Assembly: GCA_049613665.1 (NCBI GenBank)
Contig: JBMZCV010000036.1
Location: 1-34,415 of the forward strand
Reading direction: 5' to 3'
Length of the DNA: 34,415 nt
From: JBMZCV01 sp049613665
Lineage (GTDB): Bacteria > Bacteroidota > Bacteroidia > Chitinophagales > UBA2359
Shown: positions 7,620 to 16,444 of the stretch, piece after piece
How the letters are laid out: each line of letters opens with the position of its first letter
Position numbering within the stretch: position 1 is the stretch's first letter
Notes under the pieces: model-generated
Told to the model about the DNA's origin: nothing
Databases searched by the model: none
The model's input: only the letters and a program-made list of their open reading frames with translations
Position numbers and translations under genes: made by a program

Positions 7620-10346
7620 ATGAAAATGCTCAAAAATGCAAAAGCCAAATTACAAATCGGTTTTTTCTTTTTGATTTTTTGCTATGCTCAAACTCCTATT
7701 TTGGCACAAGAATGTGTAGAATTGTTAGGACTTGTTAGCTTTTCTGAAAATGAAATTAGAGTCACAGAAATAGAAGGCACAACAGGCGACCAAACTTTTT
7801 TGGCCAACTCTTCTAGCACCTCTACGATTAGTACGGCTCAAGGAATTGCAACGGCAGATGCTGAAAATCAATTGTTTACTTATATTCAATTTAGCAATAT
7901 TGCAGATTTGAAAAATGTAAATACGCAAACAGGCAATCTAATTTCTTCTACTTCGACGAATACAGAAGGACTTTCGGAATTGCAGTATGACTGCGAAAAC
8001 GAAAATTTATATGCTCTCAATGAAATCAGTCCGACAAGCGTACAACTTGTGCGTTTTGATGATGAAACAAGTACGCAAAATTTGATAAGTGGTTTTATCG
8101 CAGTTGATGATGGCATGATAGCAGGCAGCTCTACCATTGATGTTTTGGGCAATGTTTTCTACTTTATTACTGTAAACGGAGCAGCTTATAATTTGCATTC
8201 TGTAAATGTAAATAGTGGTGCGTCCAACACAACATTACTTAGTTTTGAGCCAGCAGATATCGATTTCGATTTTCAAAATAATCAACTTATCGCTATTGCT
8301 ACCAATGGCGATTTATTTGCAATAGATGGTACAGATTTAACCAATCAAAATCTCATCGGAACAACAGGAATCCCCAATACTTCAGTTATTACACTTGGAA
8401 ATGCTGCCCTTGACCCATTTGCAGGCGTTTATTATGTGACAGCAAGCTCTGCTACAAATGCAAACGAATTGTATAGCATTGATATTTTAGATGCTTCTGT
8501 TATCAATGCAATGGTCATGCCTTTTCCTATTTCGAGTTTTACATCGGCTATTCCATGTGAATCTGTGCCAGATTTTGATTTTGAAAGCACTTGCTTGGGC
8601 GATATTATTCAGTTCAATGACCTTTCGGTTGGTGCAAGTTCTTGGACTTGGGATTTTGGAGACCCTACCAACCCAAATAATACAAGTACCGACCAAAACC
8701 CTACACATTTTTATACAGAAGCAGGTATTTATGACATAACTTTAGATATTGGTGGCTGTATTGGTACTAGTCAAATTACAAAACAAGTAGAAATCATACA
8801 AACACCACCTTTGCAACTGCCTGATAGTCTTAGCACTTGTACGAGCATTTTGCTCGATGCAGGAAGTATTCCTGATGCCGAATATTTGTGGCTCACAGGT
8901 GCAAGCACGCAAACGATTGAAGCTTCGGTGGAGACTTGGTATTGGGTAGATATTACGCTTGGCGGCTGCACGGTGCGTGATAGCGTTTATGTATCTATCA
9001 CAAATACGCTTGATGGCAATGGTATTTTTGAGGAGGAAATCGTGGAGGCTTGCGAAAATGAAATTGTTGTGCTGTCAGTCGATTTTTTAGATGCAACTTA
9101 TGCGTGGAGTACCAACGAAACAACTGAAAGCATTGATGTAGAAAATGCTGGTGTGTATAGCGTAACCATAACAGCAGGCATTTGCGAAATTATAGACACG
9201 ATTGAAGTACAATTTTCGCTAGAGCCAATTTTTGATTTGGGCGACCCAGAAATTTCTGAATGTGGCAATTCTTATACTTTCAATACGCAACTCGAAAATG
9301 TAGAGCATTTGTGGAGTACAGGAGCGACAACGCAAGAAATTACGATTTTTGCGAGCGGTGAATATTGGGTAGAAGTGACACAAGGAGCTTGCATAGCACG
9401 AGATACTGTTTTGTTAGATTTAATATCTTTTTCGCCAGCCAACTTAGGCCCTGATACGCTCAAAGTGTGCGAAACCGAAGCTTTGACACTTGACGCAACC
9501 ACAAATGGAGCGACATACAGCTGGAGTACAGGCGATGTTTCGCCAACAATTGATGTCGAAAAGGCAGAAGCAGGTATCTATTGGGTAGATATTCGAGTGT
9601 CGGATTGTGAAACGAGAGACTCGATTTTCGTTGTTTTTGTGCCAGCTTTAAATATTGATTTGGGCGAAGATATTGGCATTTGCGAAGGCGAAACAGCTAT
9701 GCTAACGACTGGTTTGCATGATGGAATTTATGTGTGGAGTACAGGAGAAACAACAGATACTATTTTTGTGAATGCCAGCGGCCAGTATAGCGTTTTGGTC
9801 TATAATGGCGGCTGTGTCAATACCGATACGATTAATGTAACATTGAACTTTCCGCCAGAAATTGGTTTGACCGAAACGCAAGATTTTTGCCCATTACTTA
9901 CTCAATCTTTTGTTTTAGAAGTAGAAAACAACCCAAGTTATATGTACGAATGGTCAAATGGCGATAGCGGAGCAGCAATTGATGTTTTTGCAGCAGGAAC
10001 TTATACGGTGAGCGTTTCAAATACAGATGGTTGTCGGACAGAAGCGACTACAACGGTAACAGAAGTTTGCGAAGCTGCTATAAAATTTCCGAATGCCTTT
10101 TCGCCAAATGAAGATGGAGCAAACGACGAATTTCGTGCTATCGCTCGCTTTGTCAATGGCTACGATATGAAAATTTACAACCGTTGGGGCGAAGAAATGT
10201 TTGCGACAACAACACTTTCAGAAGGCTGGAACGGCCGCTACAAAGGCAAAGATGCACCAATGGGCGTATATGTTTGGTGGGCTACTTTTACCGATGAAGA
10301 GGGAAAAACTGTATTGAAGCAAGGGAATTTGACTTTGGTGAGGTAG
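7620..10346 (+). CDS. Secreted PKD / CHU_C (gliding-type T9SS) protein
   Basis: This 908-residue exported protein has a signal peptide (1-29, ending in ILAQ). Residues ~30-310 form a beta-rich, propeller-like domain with repeated phrases such as ALDPFAGVYYVTAS. A PKD domain (~315-392) contains ASSWTWDFGDP and YDITLDI. Six tandem modules of about 65-75 residues (~395-815) share Y-WSTG-TT-I-V--G-YWV-V---C--D---V and one conserved Cys pair each. The C-terminal gliding-motility-associated domain starts near 821 (FPNAFSPNEDGANDEF, YNRWGEEMF, GVYVW). That domain is a T9SS type B sorting signal, so the protein is probably displayed on or released from the outer surface. A role in adhesion is plausible. 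It is followed by a strong terminator. Confidence 0.9.
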   Translation: MKMLKNAKAKLQIGFFFLIFCYAQTPILAQECVELLGLVSFSENEIRVTEIEGTTGDQTFLANSSSTSTISTAQGIATADAENQLFTYIQFSNIADLKNVNTQTGNLISSTSTNTEGLSELQYDCENENLYALNEISPTSVQLVRFDDETSTQNLISGFIAVDDGMIAGSSTIDVLGNVFYFITVNGAAYNLHSVNVNSGASNTTLLSFEPADIDFDFQNNQLIAIATNGDLFAIDGTDLTNQNLIGTTGIPNTSVITLGNAALDPFAGVYYVTASSATNANELYSIDILDASVINAMVMPFPISSFTSAIPCESVPDFDFESTCLGDIIQFNDLSVGASSWTWDFGDPTNPNNTSTDQNPTHFYTEAGIYDITLDIGGCIGTSQITKQVEIIQTPPLQLPDSLSTCTSILLDAGSIPDAEYLWLTGASTQTIEASVETWYWVDITLGGCTVRDSVYVSITNTLDGNGIFEEEIVEACENEIVVLSVDFLDATYAWSTNETTESIDVENAGVYSVTITAGICEIIDTIEVQFSLEPIFDLGDPEISECGNSYTFNTQLENVEHLWSTGATTQEITIFASGEYWVEVTQGACIARDTVLLDLISFSPANLGPDTLKVCETEALTLDATTNGATYSWSTGDVSPTIDVEKAEAGIYWVDIRVSDCETRDSIFVVFVPALNIDLGEDIGICEGETAMLTTGLHDGIYVWSTGETTDTIFVNASGQYSVLVYNGGCVNTDTINVTLNFPPEIGLTETQDFCPLLTQSFVLEVENNPSYMYEWSNGDSGAAIDVFAAGTYTVSVSNTDGCRTEATTTVTEVCEAAIKFPNAFSPNEDGANDEFRAIARFVNGYDMKIYNRWGEEMFATTTLSEGWNGRYKGKDAPMGVYVWWATFTDEEGKTVLKQGNLTLVR

Positions 10347-10374
10347 TTTTTTTGTATAAAATATTGATAGAATG

Positions 10375-10413
10375 AGGTAGAAAGCACTTTTAAAGTGCCT
10401 TCTACCTTTTTTT
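10375..10413 (+). terminator. Rho-independent terminator
   Basis: Arms AGGTAGAAAGCACTT (10375-10389) and AAGTGCCTTCTACCT (10393-10407) pair with one bulge, and a run of T follows to 10413. It lies 29 bp beyond the stop of the gene ending at 10346. Confidence 0.85.
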
Positions 10414-10453
10414 AAATATAAAAAATAACAAGTGACTTTTTATAGCAAAAAAA

Positions 10454-10525
10454 CTTTTCCTTTTTTGTCTTTGCGAAGCCTGCGAAGCAATCTAAACCGT
10501 ACCAAAACCGATAAATCATCGTATA
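10454..10525. repeat. Half copy of the palindromic repeat with extension
   Basis: It contains CTTTTCC, TTTTTTGTCTTTGCG and CCTGCGAAGCAATCTAAACC, then about 30 bases that match the extension of the copy at 281-352 (both contain CCGATAAA). The right arm seen in full copies is missing. Confidence 0.7.
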
Positions 10526-10751
10526 ACTATGGTTTTAGACAAGGTACGCCTTGTATCTACAAAATGTTATATTGTTTTTCTATCCTTTCTCAAATCACTA
10601 ACTACTTTTTGAGCATCAGTATTCCAGATGCCTTTGTATTTTTGTAGTAGAAAATGTATATGTTTGTTTTTTTTGAATTTGTTATCTTCTTTTTGTTTTT
10701 TATAATAGACTCTATTCACAAAATTTTAGATAAAGGATAATAGGGAAACAA

Positions 10752-10789
10752 AGGTGGCAGGCATTTTGAAAATGCCTACCACCTCTTTT
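10752..10789. terminator. Orphan hairpin AGGTGGCAGGCATTTT
   Basis: AGGTGGCAGGCATTTT pairs with AAAATGCCTACCACCT (one mismatch) and is followed by CTTTTT. It is nearly identical to the hairpin after the fic gene (16402-16434), but here it stands about 400 bp from either neighbouring gene. It is either a dispersed repeat or the terminator of an unseen transcript. Confidence 0.55.
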
Positions 10790-11159
10790 TACGATAATAT
10801 TTGCTAAAACTATGAAAATGTAGGCTTTGCATTTATCCAATGATATTTTTATTTTTCCTTACACTTTTTTTGTGAATAATGTTTTTTGTAGAAAATGATT
10901 ATCCGCCCTTGATTGAATAAGCAATAAAAATATTGATTTGTTGGTTTGCATTTTTCATAATGGCCAAATATAAGCATTTTGTTGAAAAAATGAAAAATAA
11001 GGACTAAGAAAAAAAATAAGCCATTTCATACAAAAAAACGAAAAACTTTTTTACCTTTCTGACACTAAATCTTGGGCAAAAACAAACTTTTTCGCTCATA
11101 AAAACCTTATTTCTTTTTCAACTAAATAGCAATTCTTTTTTTTAAGACATAACAAAAAC

Positions 11160-13244
11160 ATGAATAAAATTTCATCGCAGCAACTAGAAAAACTCGTTGC
11201 TAAAACATTTACGCCAAAAGAACTAGCAGAAAATAAATTGTTTCCTGTTACGAAGATAGCACCGCTTGCTATTATTCGCATTTCGGCACAGTTCAAATCG
11301 CTCAATTTGGGACGTGAAAATATGATTTTGCTATACGATTTGCCACTTGCCGACATCAATAAAGGCTTTTTGCTAACAGATAGCAACATACACTTTTACA
11401 AAGGCTATCTCAATATCAGTGAAATCAGTTCTTTGTACGATAGCAATGGCGATTTGCTATTTCCTACACCAGAATTACCTGCTGAAATTCGAGCAAAAAT
11501 CGTGCAATTGTTGAAAGGAATTGACAGTTTCAAGCCAGAAAACGACACAAATATGGCACGTTATGGCAAAAATCATGATGATGAAATTGAAATAAGCATC
11601 AATATTAAAGAAGAAAAGCCTACTTCAAAACAAAAAGCTAATTCAGAAGAAAAAAGCCCAAAACAAGCGACAGAACAAGATATTATTGATAGGGAATATT
11701 TGGATATGCTCAAACACGAAGCTGATATTTACTTAGACCTTTGCAAGCAGTTGGACAATGATGATTTTTTCAAAGAAACGCTGCAAAAAATGACCAACAG
11801 CTCGGATATTATCGTCAATAATCCGAAATCAAGCGAGTTGTTTTTGCAAGATATGATAAAAATATATGGTATTATTGCAGAGGCAAAAGGCACACTAACA
11901 AAACGTGAGCAATTTGCTTTAGCCTATAATTTCAATCGCTTGTTGGGCGAAGGTGATATGGCAAAAAGTATCAAATTGAGCCGTATAAATGGCATGGTGC
12001 AACACCCAAATTTTGAAAAAAATATGGAACAAGCACAAAGCTTTTCTGCTTTTAAAGGCAAAGGACAGTTTCCAAATGAATTGTTATTGCCTACTATTTT
12101 AGCCAAACTCAATCACGACCTTTTCGCAACAACAGCCGCACATCTCAACCGTTTTGCGTCTATCATCGTGAAAGCCGATGGAACAGTAACGGAGCAAGAA
12201 GAAGAATTATTGAAGCAAATTTGGGCGATGGCTCACAAACCAAAAGTTTCTATTCCGAATGTGAAGCAAGTAGAATTTGACGAAAAAGGCACTTTAGACG
12301 AGGCAATTGCTGAATTGAATGAGTTGATTGGCTTAAAAAACATAAAACAAGACGTTAATACGCTGATAAACTTCCTAAAAATTCAGCAAATACGAGAAGA
12401 AAAAGGTTTAGCAACGCAAAAACGCTCTTTGCATTCTGTTTTTATGGGGCCTCCAGGAACAGGAAAAACGACTATCGCTCGTTTGATGGCGAAAATATTT
12501 AAGGCTTTGGGCGTGCTAAAACGTGGGCATTTGGTGGAAACCGACAGAGCAGGTTTGGTGGCTGGCTACATCGGACAAACGGCTGCAAAAGTTGATGAAG
12601 TGGTAAAGGCAGCACTCGATGGCGTTTTGTTCATCGACGAGGCGTATGCCCTTACTCGTGGCGGCGACGATAAGCGAGATTTTGGCAACGAAGCTATCGA
12701 AACTTTGCTCAAAAGAATGGAAGACCATCGTGGGCAATTGGTCGTTATTGTGGCTGGCTATCCCGACGAAATGGAGACTTTTATTAAGTCAAATCCAGGC
12801 CTGCAATCTCGTTTCAATCGCTATTTTAATTTCAACCATTATCAGCCGCAAGAATTGCTAGATATATTCAAGCTTTTCGCACGCAAAGCCGATTTTACGC
12901 CAAATGAAGATGCGGAAGAAAAGCTGTTTTTTATTTTTGAAACGCTGTATGAAAAGCGTCATTCTACCTTTGGAAATGCTCGTGTGGCCAGAAATTTGTT
13001 TGAGCAATGTATTGAGCGGCAAGCCAATCGTATTGTGAGCATCGCACCGCTGACCGAAGAAATTTTGATGACTTTGACGGAAGACGATATTCCGCCTGTA
13101 AACGAAACCGTCAAAAAGATTTTGGTTTTTGATGAAGAAAAAGAAAAGGAAAAAAAGAAAGGTGCTGACAATTTGAATGTGCAAGAAGCTATGAAAACTA
13201 TCAAAAGCGTGATGCAGCCAGATGCAGAAGATGCTACCGAATAA
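11160..13244 (+). CDS. AAA+ ATPase with TerB-like region (CbbX/SpoVK type)
   Basis: The 694-residue protein has three parts. Residues 1-140 form an unrecognised domain. Residues ~175-360 are helical with two TerB-like segments (IYGIIAEAKGTLTKREQFAL at ~235-254 and FASIIVKADGTVTEQEEELL at ~332-351). Residues ~375-650 are an AAA+ module like CbbX, SpoVK and EccA. The AAA+ part shows Walker A GPPGTGKTT (430-438), pore loop GYIGQTA (469-475), Walker B LFIDEA (490-495), sensor 1 VAGY (531-534), arginine finger LQSRF (R551) and sensor 2 GNARVARN (605-612). It is expected to be a cytoplasmic hexameric remodelling enzyme. The partner is unknown, but the gene 84 bp downstream is the obvious candidate. 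Confidence 0.85.
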   Translation: MNKISSQQLEKLVAKTFTPKELAENKLFPVTKIAPLAIIRISAQFKSLNLGRENMILLYDLPLADINKGFLLTDSNIHFYKGYLNISEISSLYDSNGDLLFPTPELPAEIRAKIVQLLKGIDSFKPENDTNMARYGKNHDDEIEISINIKEEKPTSKQKANSEEKSPKQATEQDIIDREYLDMLKHEADIYLDLCKQLDNDDFFKETLQKMTNSSDIIVNNPKSSELFLQDMIKIYGIIAEAKGTLTKREQFALAYNFNRLLGEGDMAKSIKLSRINGMVQHPNFEKNMEQAQSFSAFKGKGQFPNELLLPTILAKLNHDLFATTAAHLNRFASIIVKADGTVTEQEEELLKQIWAMAHKPKVSIPNVKQVEFDEKGTLDEAIAELNELIGLKNIKQDVNTLINFLKIQQIREEKGLATQKRSLHSVFMGPPGTGKTTIARLMAKIFKALGVLKRGHLVETDRAGLVAGYIGQTAAKVDEVVKAALDGVLFIDEAYALTRGGDDKRDFGNEAIETLLKRMEDHRGQLVVIVAGYPDEMETFIKSNPGLQSRFNRYFNFNHYQPQELLDIFKLFARKADFTPNEDAEEKLFFIFETLYEKRHSTFGNARVARNLFEQCIERQANRIVSIAPLTEEILMTLTEDDIPPVNETVKKILVFDEEKEKEKKKGADNLNVQEAMKTIKSVMQPDAEDATE

Positions 13245-13265
13245 TATGTAAATTAAGCAATTGTG

Positions 13266-13298
13266 AGACATGACATATCTTAAAGATATGTCATGTCT
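13266..13298. terminator. 33-bp near-perfect palindrome
   Basis: Arms AGACATGACATATCTT (13266-13281) and AAGATATGTCATGTCT (13283-13298) are exactly complementary around one central base. It lies in the 84-bp gap between the AAA+ gene and the next gene on the same strand. With only TTTA after it, it may be a weak terminator/attenuator or an operator for a dimeric regulator. Confidence 0.6.
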
Positions 13299-13328
13299 TT
13301 ATTATGAGATTTTAAACCGTACTTCTCC

Positions 13329-15860
13329 ATGCAGCAAAAAAAAGCTATCCAAGTTTTACAACTGCTTCGTCAAAAGTATATAGCAAAAAGAGTTGTTAAA
13401 AACTTTTTTTATACTTTTTCGTTTGCTTGCTTTCTCGCCTTTTTATTGCATTATTTTAGTGCTTTTTCTGCTTCGCAAAACTGCTTTTTTACGCTCTTAT
13501 CTACCATAATTCTAACGCTTTTATTTTCCTTAAAACAGCAACTTTTTAGCATTTCGCTAGATGATATAACGCTTCAGCTAAACAAGCACTTTCCAGAGCT
13601 TGAAAGCAGCACACATTTAGTTTTGAAAAATGAGGAACAACTCAATTTTTTAGAACAACTGCAACAGCAAAAAATCCTTGCTACCTTTTCGAGTTTAGAT
13701 TTAAAAAAAGCTTTTTCTATTTCTTTCAAACAGCCTTTTTTAACGTTTATTTCTGCTGCTTTTTTTGTTTTTTTCGCTTCGCAAATATTATTTTTTTACA
13801 ACAAAAATTTTAATACTTTACATAAAAATAATATTGTAAAACCTTTACAATCAATAGATAATGAAAATAATTTAAAGGAAAAAAAAGAAAAGCCATTTTC
13901 GCTAGAGCAAGTAAATATTACCATAAAACCGCCAGCTTACACACAAAAACCAAATACTTCTTTCAAGCAATTTCAAGATTTGCAAGTGCCTGAAAATAGT
14001 GAAGTTATATTTCAGATAAAAGCTAATCAAAGTGTAGAAAAAGCAAGTTTACAAATTGATAAAGAACAACTTTTTCCCTTAAAATGTGGTGCTAAAAATA
14101 CTTGCGAAATCAATCATACTTTTACAGAAAATAGCTTGTATCATCTTGCTTTTTTTCCACCAGAAAAAGAAGGTTTTTATACCGATTATTTTAAAGTAAA
14201 TGTGATAAAAGATATGCCTGCCGATATTTCTTTTTTAAAGCCGCAAGCATATTCTGAAATAGATATTTTGATAACAAAAAACATAGAAATTGAAGCTCAA
14301 ATTAGCGATGATTATGGCATAGGAAATGCTTTTTTGATGATGACAATTGCGAAAGGAGAGGGGGAAGCCGTAAAGTTTGAGGAACAACAATTGAGTTTTG
14401 ATAGAAAGCAAAAAGTAGCGAAAAATCAATTTTTATTTCGCAAAACACTTCGTTTAAAAGATTATGATATTGCTCCGAGCGACGAAATATTTTTATATAT
14501 AACAGCAAGCGATAATAAAAATCCAAAGCCAAATATCTCACGTTCTGATGTGCATATCGTTGAGATTGCGGACACTTCGGAGCAAGCCATTTTTGAAATA
14601 AACACTTCGCCAATTGATGTGATGCCAGCTTATTTTCGCAGTCAGCGACAGCTTATTATTGATACCGATGAATTAATTGCTGAAAAAACAAAGCTTTCAA
14701 CTACTGAATTTGCTGAAAAAGCCAACGATTTGGCGAAAGACCAAAAGCTATTGCGTTTGCGTTATGGCCAATTTTTGGGCGAAGAATTTGAGAGCGAAGC
14801 TGGCGGCCATCATCATGAAGAGCATGAACATGAAAATGAGGAAGTTGCACATCACGACGAAGCACATGAGCATGAACACAGCGATACAACAGCACATCAG
14901 CATAGCAAAAGTTGCAATCATGAGCATGAACATGAGCATCATGAACACGATGAGCAAGCACATCACGATGAAGAACATGAGCATGAACACAGCGATACAA
15001 CAACGCACAAGCATAGCGAAACTTGCACGCATGAGCATCACGAACACGAAAAAAATAGTGCTGCTAATGAGAAACATAAACATGACGAAAAAGAGCATCA
15101 ACACGAGCATCATGAAGCTGAAAATGAACATGAAGGACACCATCATGCCGAGCCAGAAATTTCGCCAGAAGCGGAAGACGAAATAGCGACAACAACACGA
15201 GCGAGTGCCGAATTTATGCACATTCATGATGTAGGAGAATCGGCTACTTTTTTTAGCGAAGCCATAAAAACAAAACTCAAACAAGCATTAGCCGAAATGT
15301 GGGAAGCAGAATTGCATTTGCGAATGGCAGCACCAGAAAAAGCTTTGGTTTTTGAGCATAAAGCCTTGAAAATCATAAAAGATATACAACAACAATCACG
15401 CATATATGTTCATAAAGCAGGCTTTGAAACAACACCTTTAGAACCGTATAAAAAACGTTTTTCTGGCGATTTATCAGATTTGAAAAACCTTAGCGATACT
15501 CAAAAAAATGAACAAAAAGATAAATATATTTATAGCCGAAAAGCTTTGGCTATTTTGCAAAAAATAAAAGCCGAAAACTATGAATTGAAAGTGAAAGAGA
15601 TAGCTATTTTTGAAGCAGCAGGCCGTGAATTGAGTGCTGCTCTGATGACGCAAAAGGGAAATTATTTTGCTCATTTATCGCATTTAAGGCGTTTTATTGC
15701 GGTTTTTGAAAGCGAAAAAAAGACTTGTTATGATTGTGTGCCATTTATAGAAGCGGCTTTGTTTCATTTTTTGCCAGAGGAGAAAGTAAAAACAAAGTTT
15801 TCAAGTCCGAAAAATTTGAAAGAAATGACGAGGGTTTATTATGAAGAATTATTTCAGTAG
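13329..15860 (+). CDS. DUF4175-like membrane protein with His-rich insert
   Basis: The 843-residue protein starts with hydrophobic helices at about 25-45 and 50-68, and another at ~136-156. A large beta-rich part (~195-430) follows, containing TIKPPAYTQKPNTSF and ISDDYGIGNAFL, phrases typical of Bacteroidota DUF4175 proteins. A helical C-terminal half ends the protein. Residues ~494-608 are dominated by His and Glu (runs such as HEHEHEHHEH) and include a 37-residue tandem duplication with one Cys per copy. This looks like a metal-binding insert, perhaps for zinc, nickel or copper, on the extracytoplasmic side; that is inference. It follows the AAA+ gene by 84 bp on the same strand, so the two may work together. 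Start ATG 13329 is the first in frame and gives a sensible N-in helix. Confidence 0.75.
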   Translation: MQQKKAIQVLQLLRQKYIAKRVVKNFFYTFSFACFLAFLLHYFSAFSASQNCFFTLLSTIILTLLFSLKQQLFSISLDDITLQLNKHFPELESSTHLVLKNEEQLNFLEQLQQQKILATFSSLDLKKAFSISFKQPFLTFISAAFFVFFASQILFFYNKNFNTLHKNNIVKPLQSIDNENNLKEKKEKPFSLEQVNITIKPPAYTQKPNTSFKQFQDLQVPENSEVIFQIKANQSVEKASLQIDKEQLFPLKCGAKNTCEINHTFTENSLYHLAFFPPEKEGFYTDYFKVNVIKDMPADISFLKPQAYSEIDILITKNIEIEAQISDDYGIGNAFLMMTIAKGEGEAVKFEEQQLSFDRKQKVAKNQFLFRKTLRLKDYDIAPSDEIFLYITASDNKNPKPNISRSDVHIVEIADTSEQAIFEINTSPIDVMPAYFRSQRQLIIDTDELIAEKTKLSTTEFAEKANDLAKDQKLLRLRYGQFLGEEFESEAGGHHHEEHEHENEEVAHHDEAHEHEHSDTTAHQHSKSCNHEHEHEHHEHDEQAHHDEEHEHEHSDTTTHKHSETCTHEHHEHEKNSAANEKHKHDEKEHQHEHHEAENEHEGHHHAEPEISPEAEDEIATTTRASAEFMHIHDVGESATFFSEAIKTKLKQALAEMWEAELHLRMAAPEKALVFEHKALKIIKDIQQQSRIYVHKAGFETTPLEPYKKRFSGDLSDLKNLSDTQKNEQKDKYIYSRKALAILQKIKAENYELKVKEIAIFEAAGRELSAALMTQKGNYFAHLSHLRRFIAVFESEKKTCYDCVPFIEAALFHFLPEEKVKTKFSSPKNLKEMTRVYYEELFQ
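14847..15051 (+). repeat. In-frame tandem repeat of 111 bp (37 residues)
   Basis: The segment starting GCACATCACGA at 14847 recurs at 14958. Both units encode AHHDE-HEHEHSDTT-H-HS--C-HEH in frame. Copies differ at scattered codon positions, so the duplication is not very recent. Surrounding sequence continues with irregular CAT/CAC/GAG/GAA codons. Confidence 0.85.
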
Positions 15861-15863
15861 GAA

Positions 15864-15883
15864 ATATTTTTTGCTCAAAATAT
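15864..15883. terminator. Weak bidirectional terminator
   Basis: ATATTTT (15864-15870) and AAAATAT (15877-15883) form a 7-bp stem in the 44-bp gap between two convergent genes. It would serve both strands. Low GC makes it weak. Confidence 0.35.
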
Positions 15884-15904
15884 ACTGATAAGTTTTATTG
15901 GCTT

Positions 15905-16369
15905 TTAGGTTTTTATTGCTTTCATTTTTTGTTTTATAAAAGCCATATGCCGCCTTATTTCAGTTCCTATGATTTCATTTATTTCTTCTTTTGTAAGTTG
16001 TTTGCTATACGGTTTTTCTAAAAGGCAAATCACTTTTTCTGTGCGAAAATGCTGTACAATTTTGTAAGTGAACTCCTCAAATTGAAAGCTAAGATTGGCA
16101 TGAAAATTAAAGTTTTCCATGTCTTTTTTTTGAAAAAAACGAAAGTTTCCTCCTATTTCAATATATTGCAAGTCTGAAAAAGTGCTTTCTTTTAAATGTT
16201 CCAAGCTATTTTTCAGCACAATTTGCATATCGTGATAAGCACTATAAGTTTGATTGATGTGAATGTAAAAAATAAACTTTTTGTAATGCGAAACAAACGA
16301 TTGATTTTCTTTAGCAAATTTTTCTGCTAAAGGAATAATGTTTTTGATGGCAAAATCTTGAATATTCAT
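15905..16369 (-). CDS. Stand-alone paralogue of the Fic C-terminal domain
   Basis: The 154-residue protein has no Fic motif and no other motif I recognise. It aligns along its whole length with residues ~299-448 of the neighbouring Fic protein. Shared blocks include an N-terminal FA----PLAEKF, a central F---K--F--F, and a C-terminal LTK-EIN-I---EIRRH-AF---KMK-I. No signal peptide or membrane helix is present. It lies 75 bp downstream of fic on the same strand, with a terminator-like hairpin between, so its expression may be partly uncoupled. Likely origin is partial duplication of fic. It could compete for whatever the Fic C-terminal domain binds, or act as an antitoxin-like partner; both are inference. 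Confidence 0.75.
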   Translation of the reverse strand: MNIQDFAIKNIIPLAEKFAKENQSFVSHYKKFIFYIHINQTYSAYHDMQIVLKNSLEHLKESTFSDLQYIEIGGNFRFFQKKDMENFNFHANLSFQFEEFTYKIVQHFRTEKVICLLEKPYSKQLTKEEINEIIGTEIRRHMAFIKQKMKAIKT

Positions 16370-16401
16370 AAAAATACTTTGTGATTAAAACATAAAAAAG
16401 A

Positions 16402-16434
16402 AGGTGGTAGGCATTTTGAAAATACCTACCACCT
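16402..16434 (-). terminator. Hairpin terminator after fic
   Basis: AGGTGGTAGGCATTTT and AAAATACCTACCACCT pair with one wobble and lie 11 bp beyond the fic stop. On the minus strand the stem is followed by CTTCTTTTTTATG; on the plus strand by TTTTTCT. It is the same hairpin sequence as at 10752, so it may be a dispersed element used as a terminator. Confidence 0.7.
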
Positions 16435-16444
16435 TTTTCTAATT

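Larger units (their letters stand above)
10347..11159. other. Long intergenic region, no gene seen
   Basis: Over 800 bp without a credible gene. It contains the terminator at 10375, a half copy of the palindromic repeat at 10454, a terminator-like hairpin at 10752, and otherwise AT-rich sequence leading to the ATG at 11160. The small frame at 10432-10647 runs through the repeat and has no protein-like composition. Confidence 0.6.

Noticed and set aside
10432..10647. 71-codon frame after the CHU_C gene
   Set aside because: It also starts in a copy of the palindromic repeat. Same reasoning as for 274-495.
14677..15186. 169-codon open frame rich in Met, Ile and Ser overlapping the His-rich region
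   Set aside because: It is the +1 reading of the CAT/CAC/GAG/GAA repeats. The His/Glu frame continues an otherwise well-formed 843-residue protein, so this and the antisense frame 14748-15284 are shadows.
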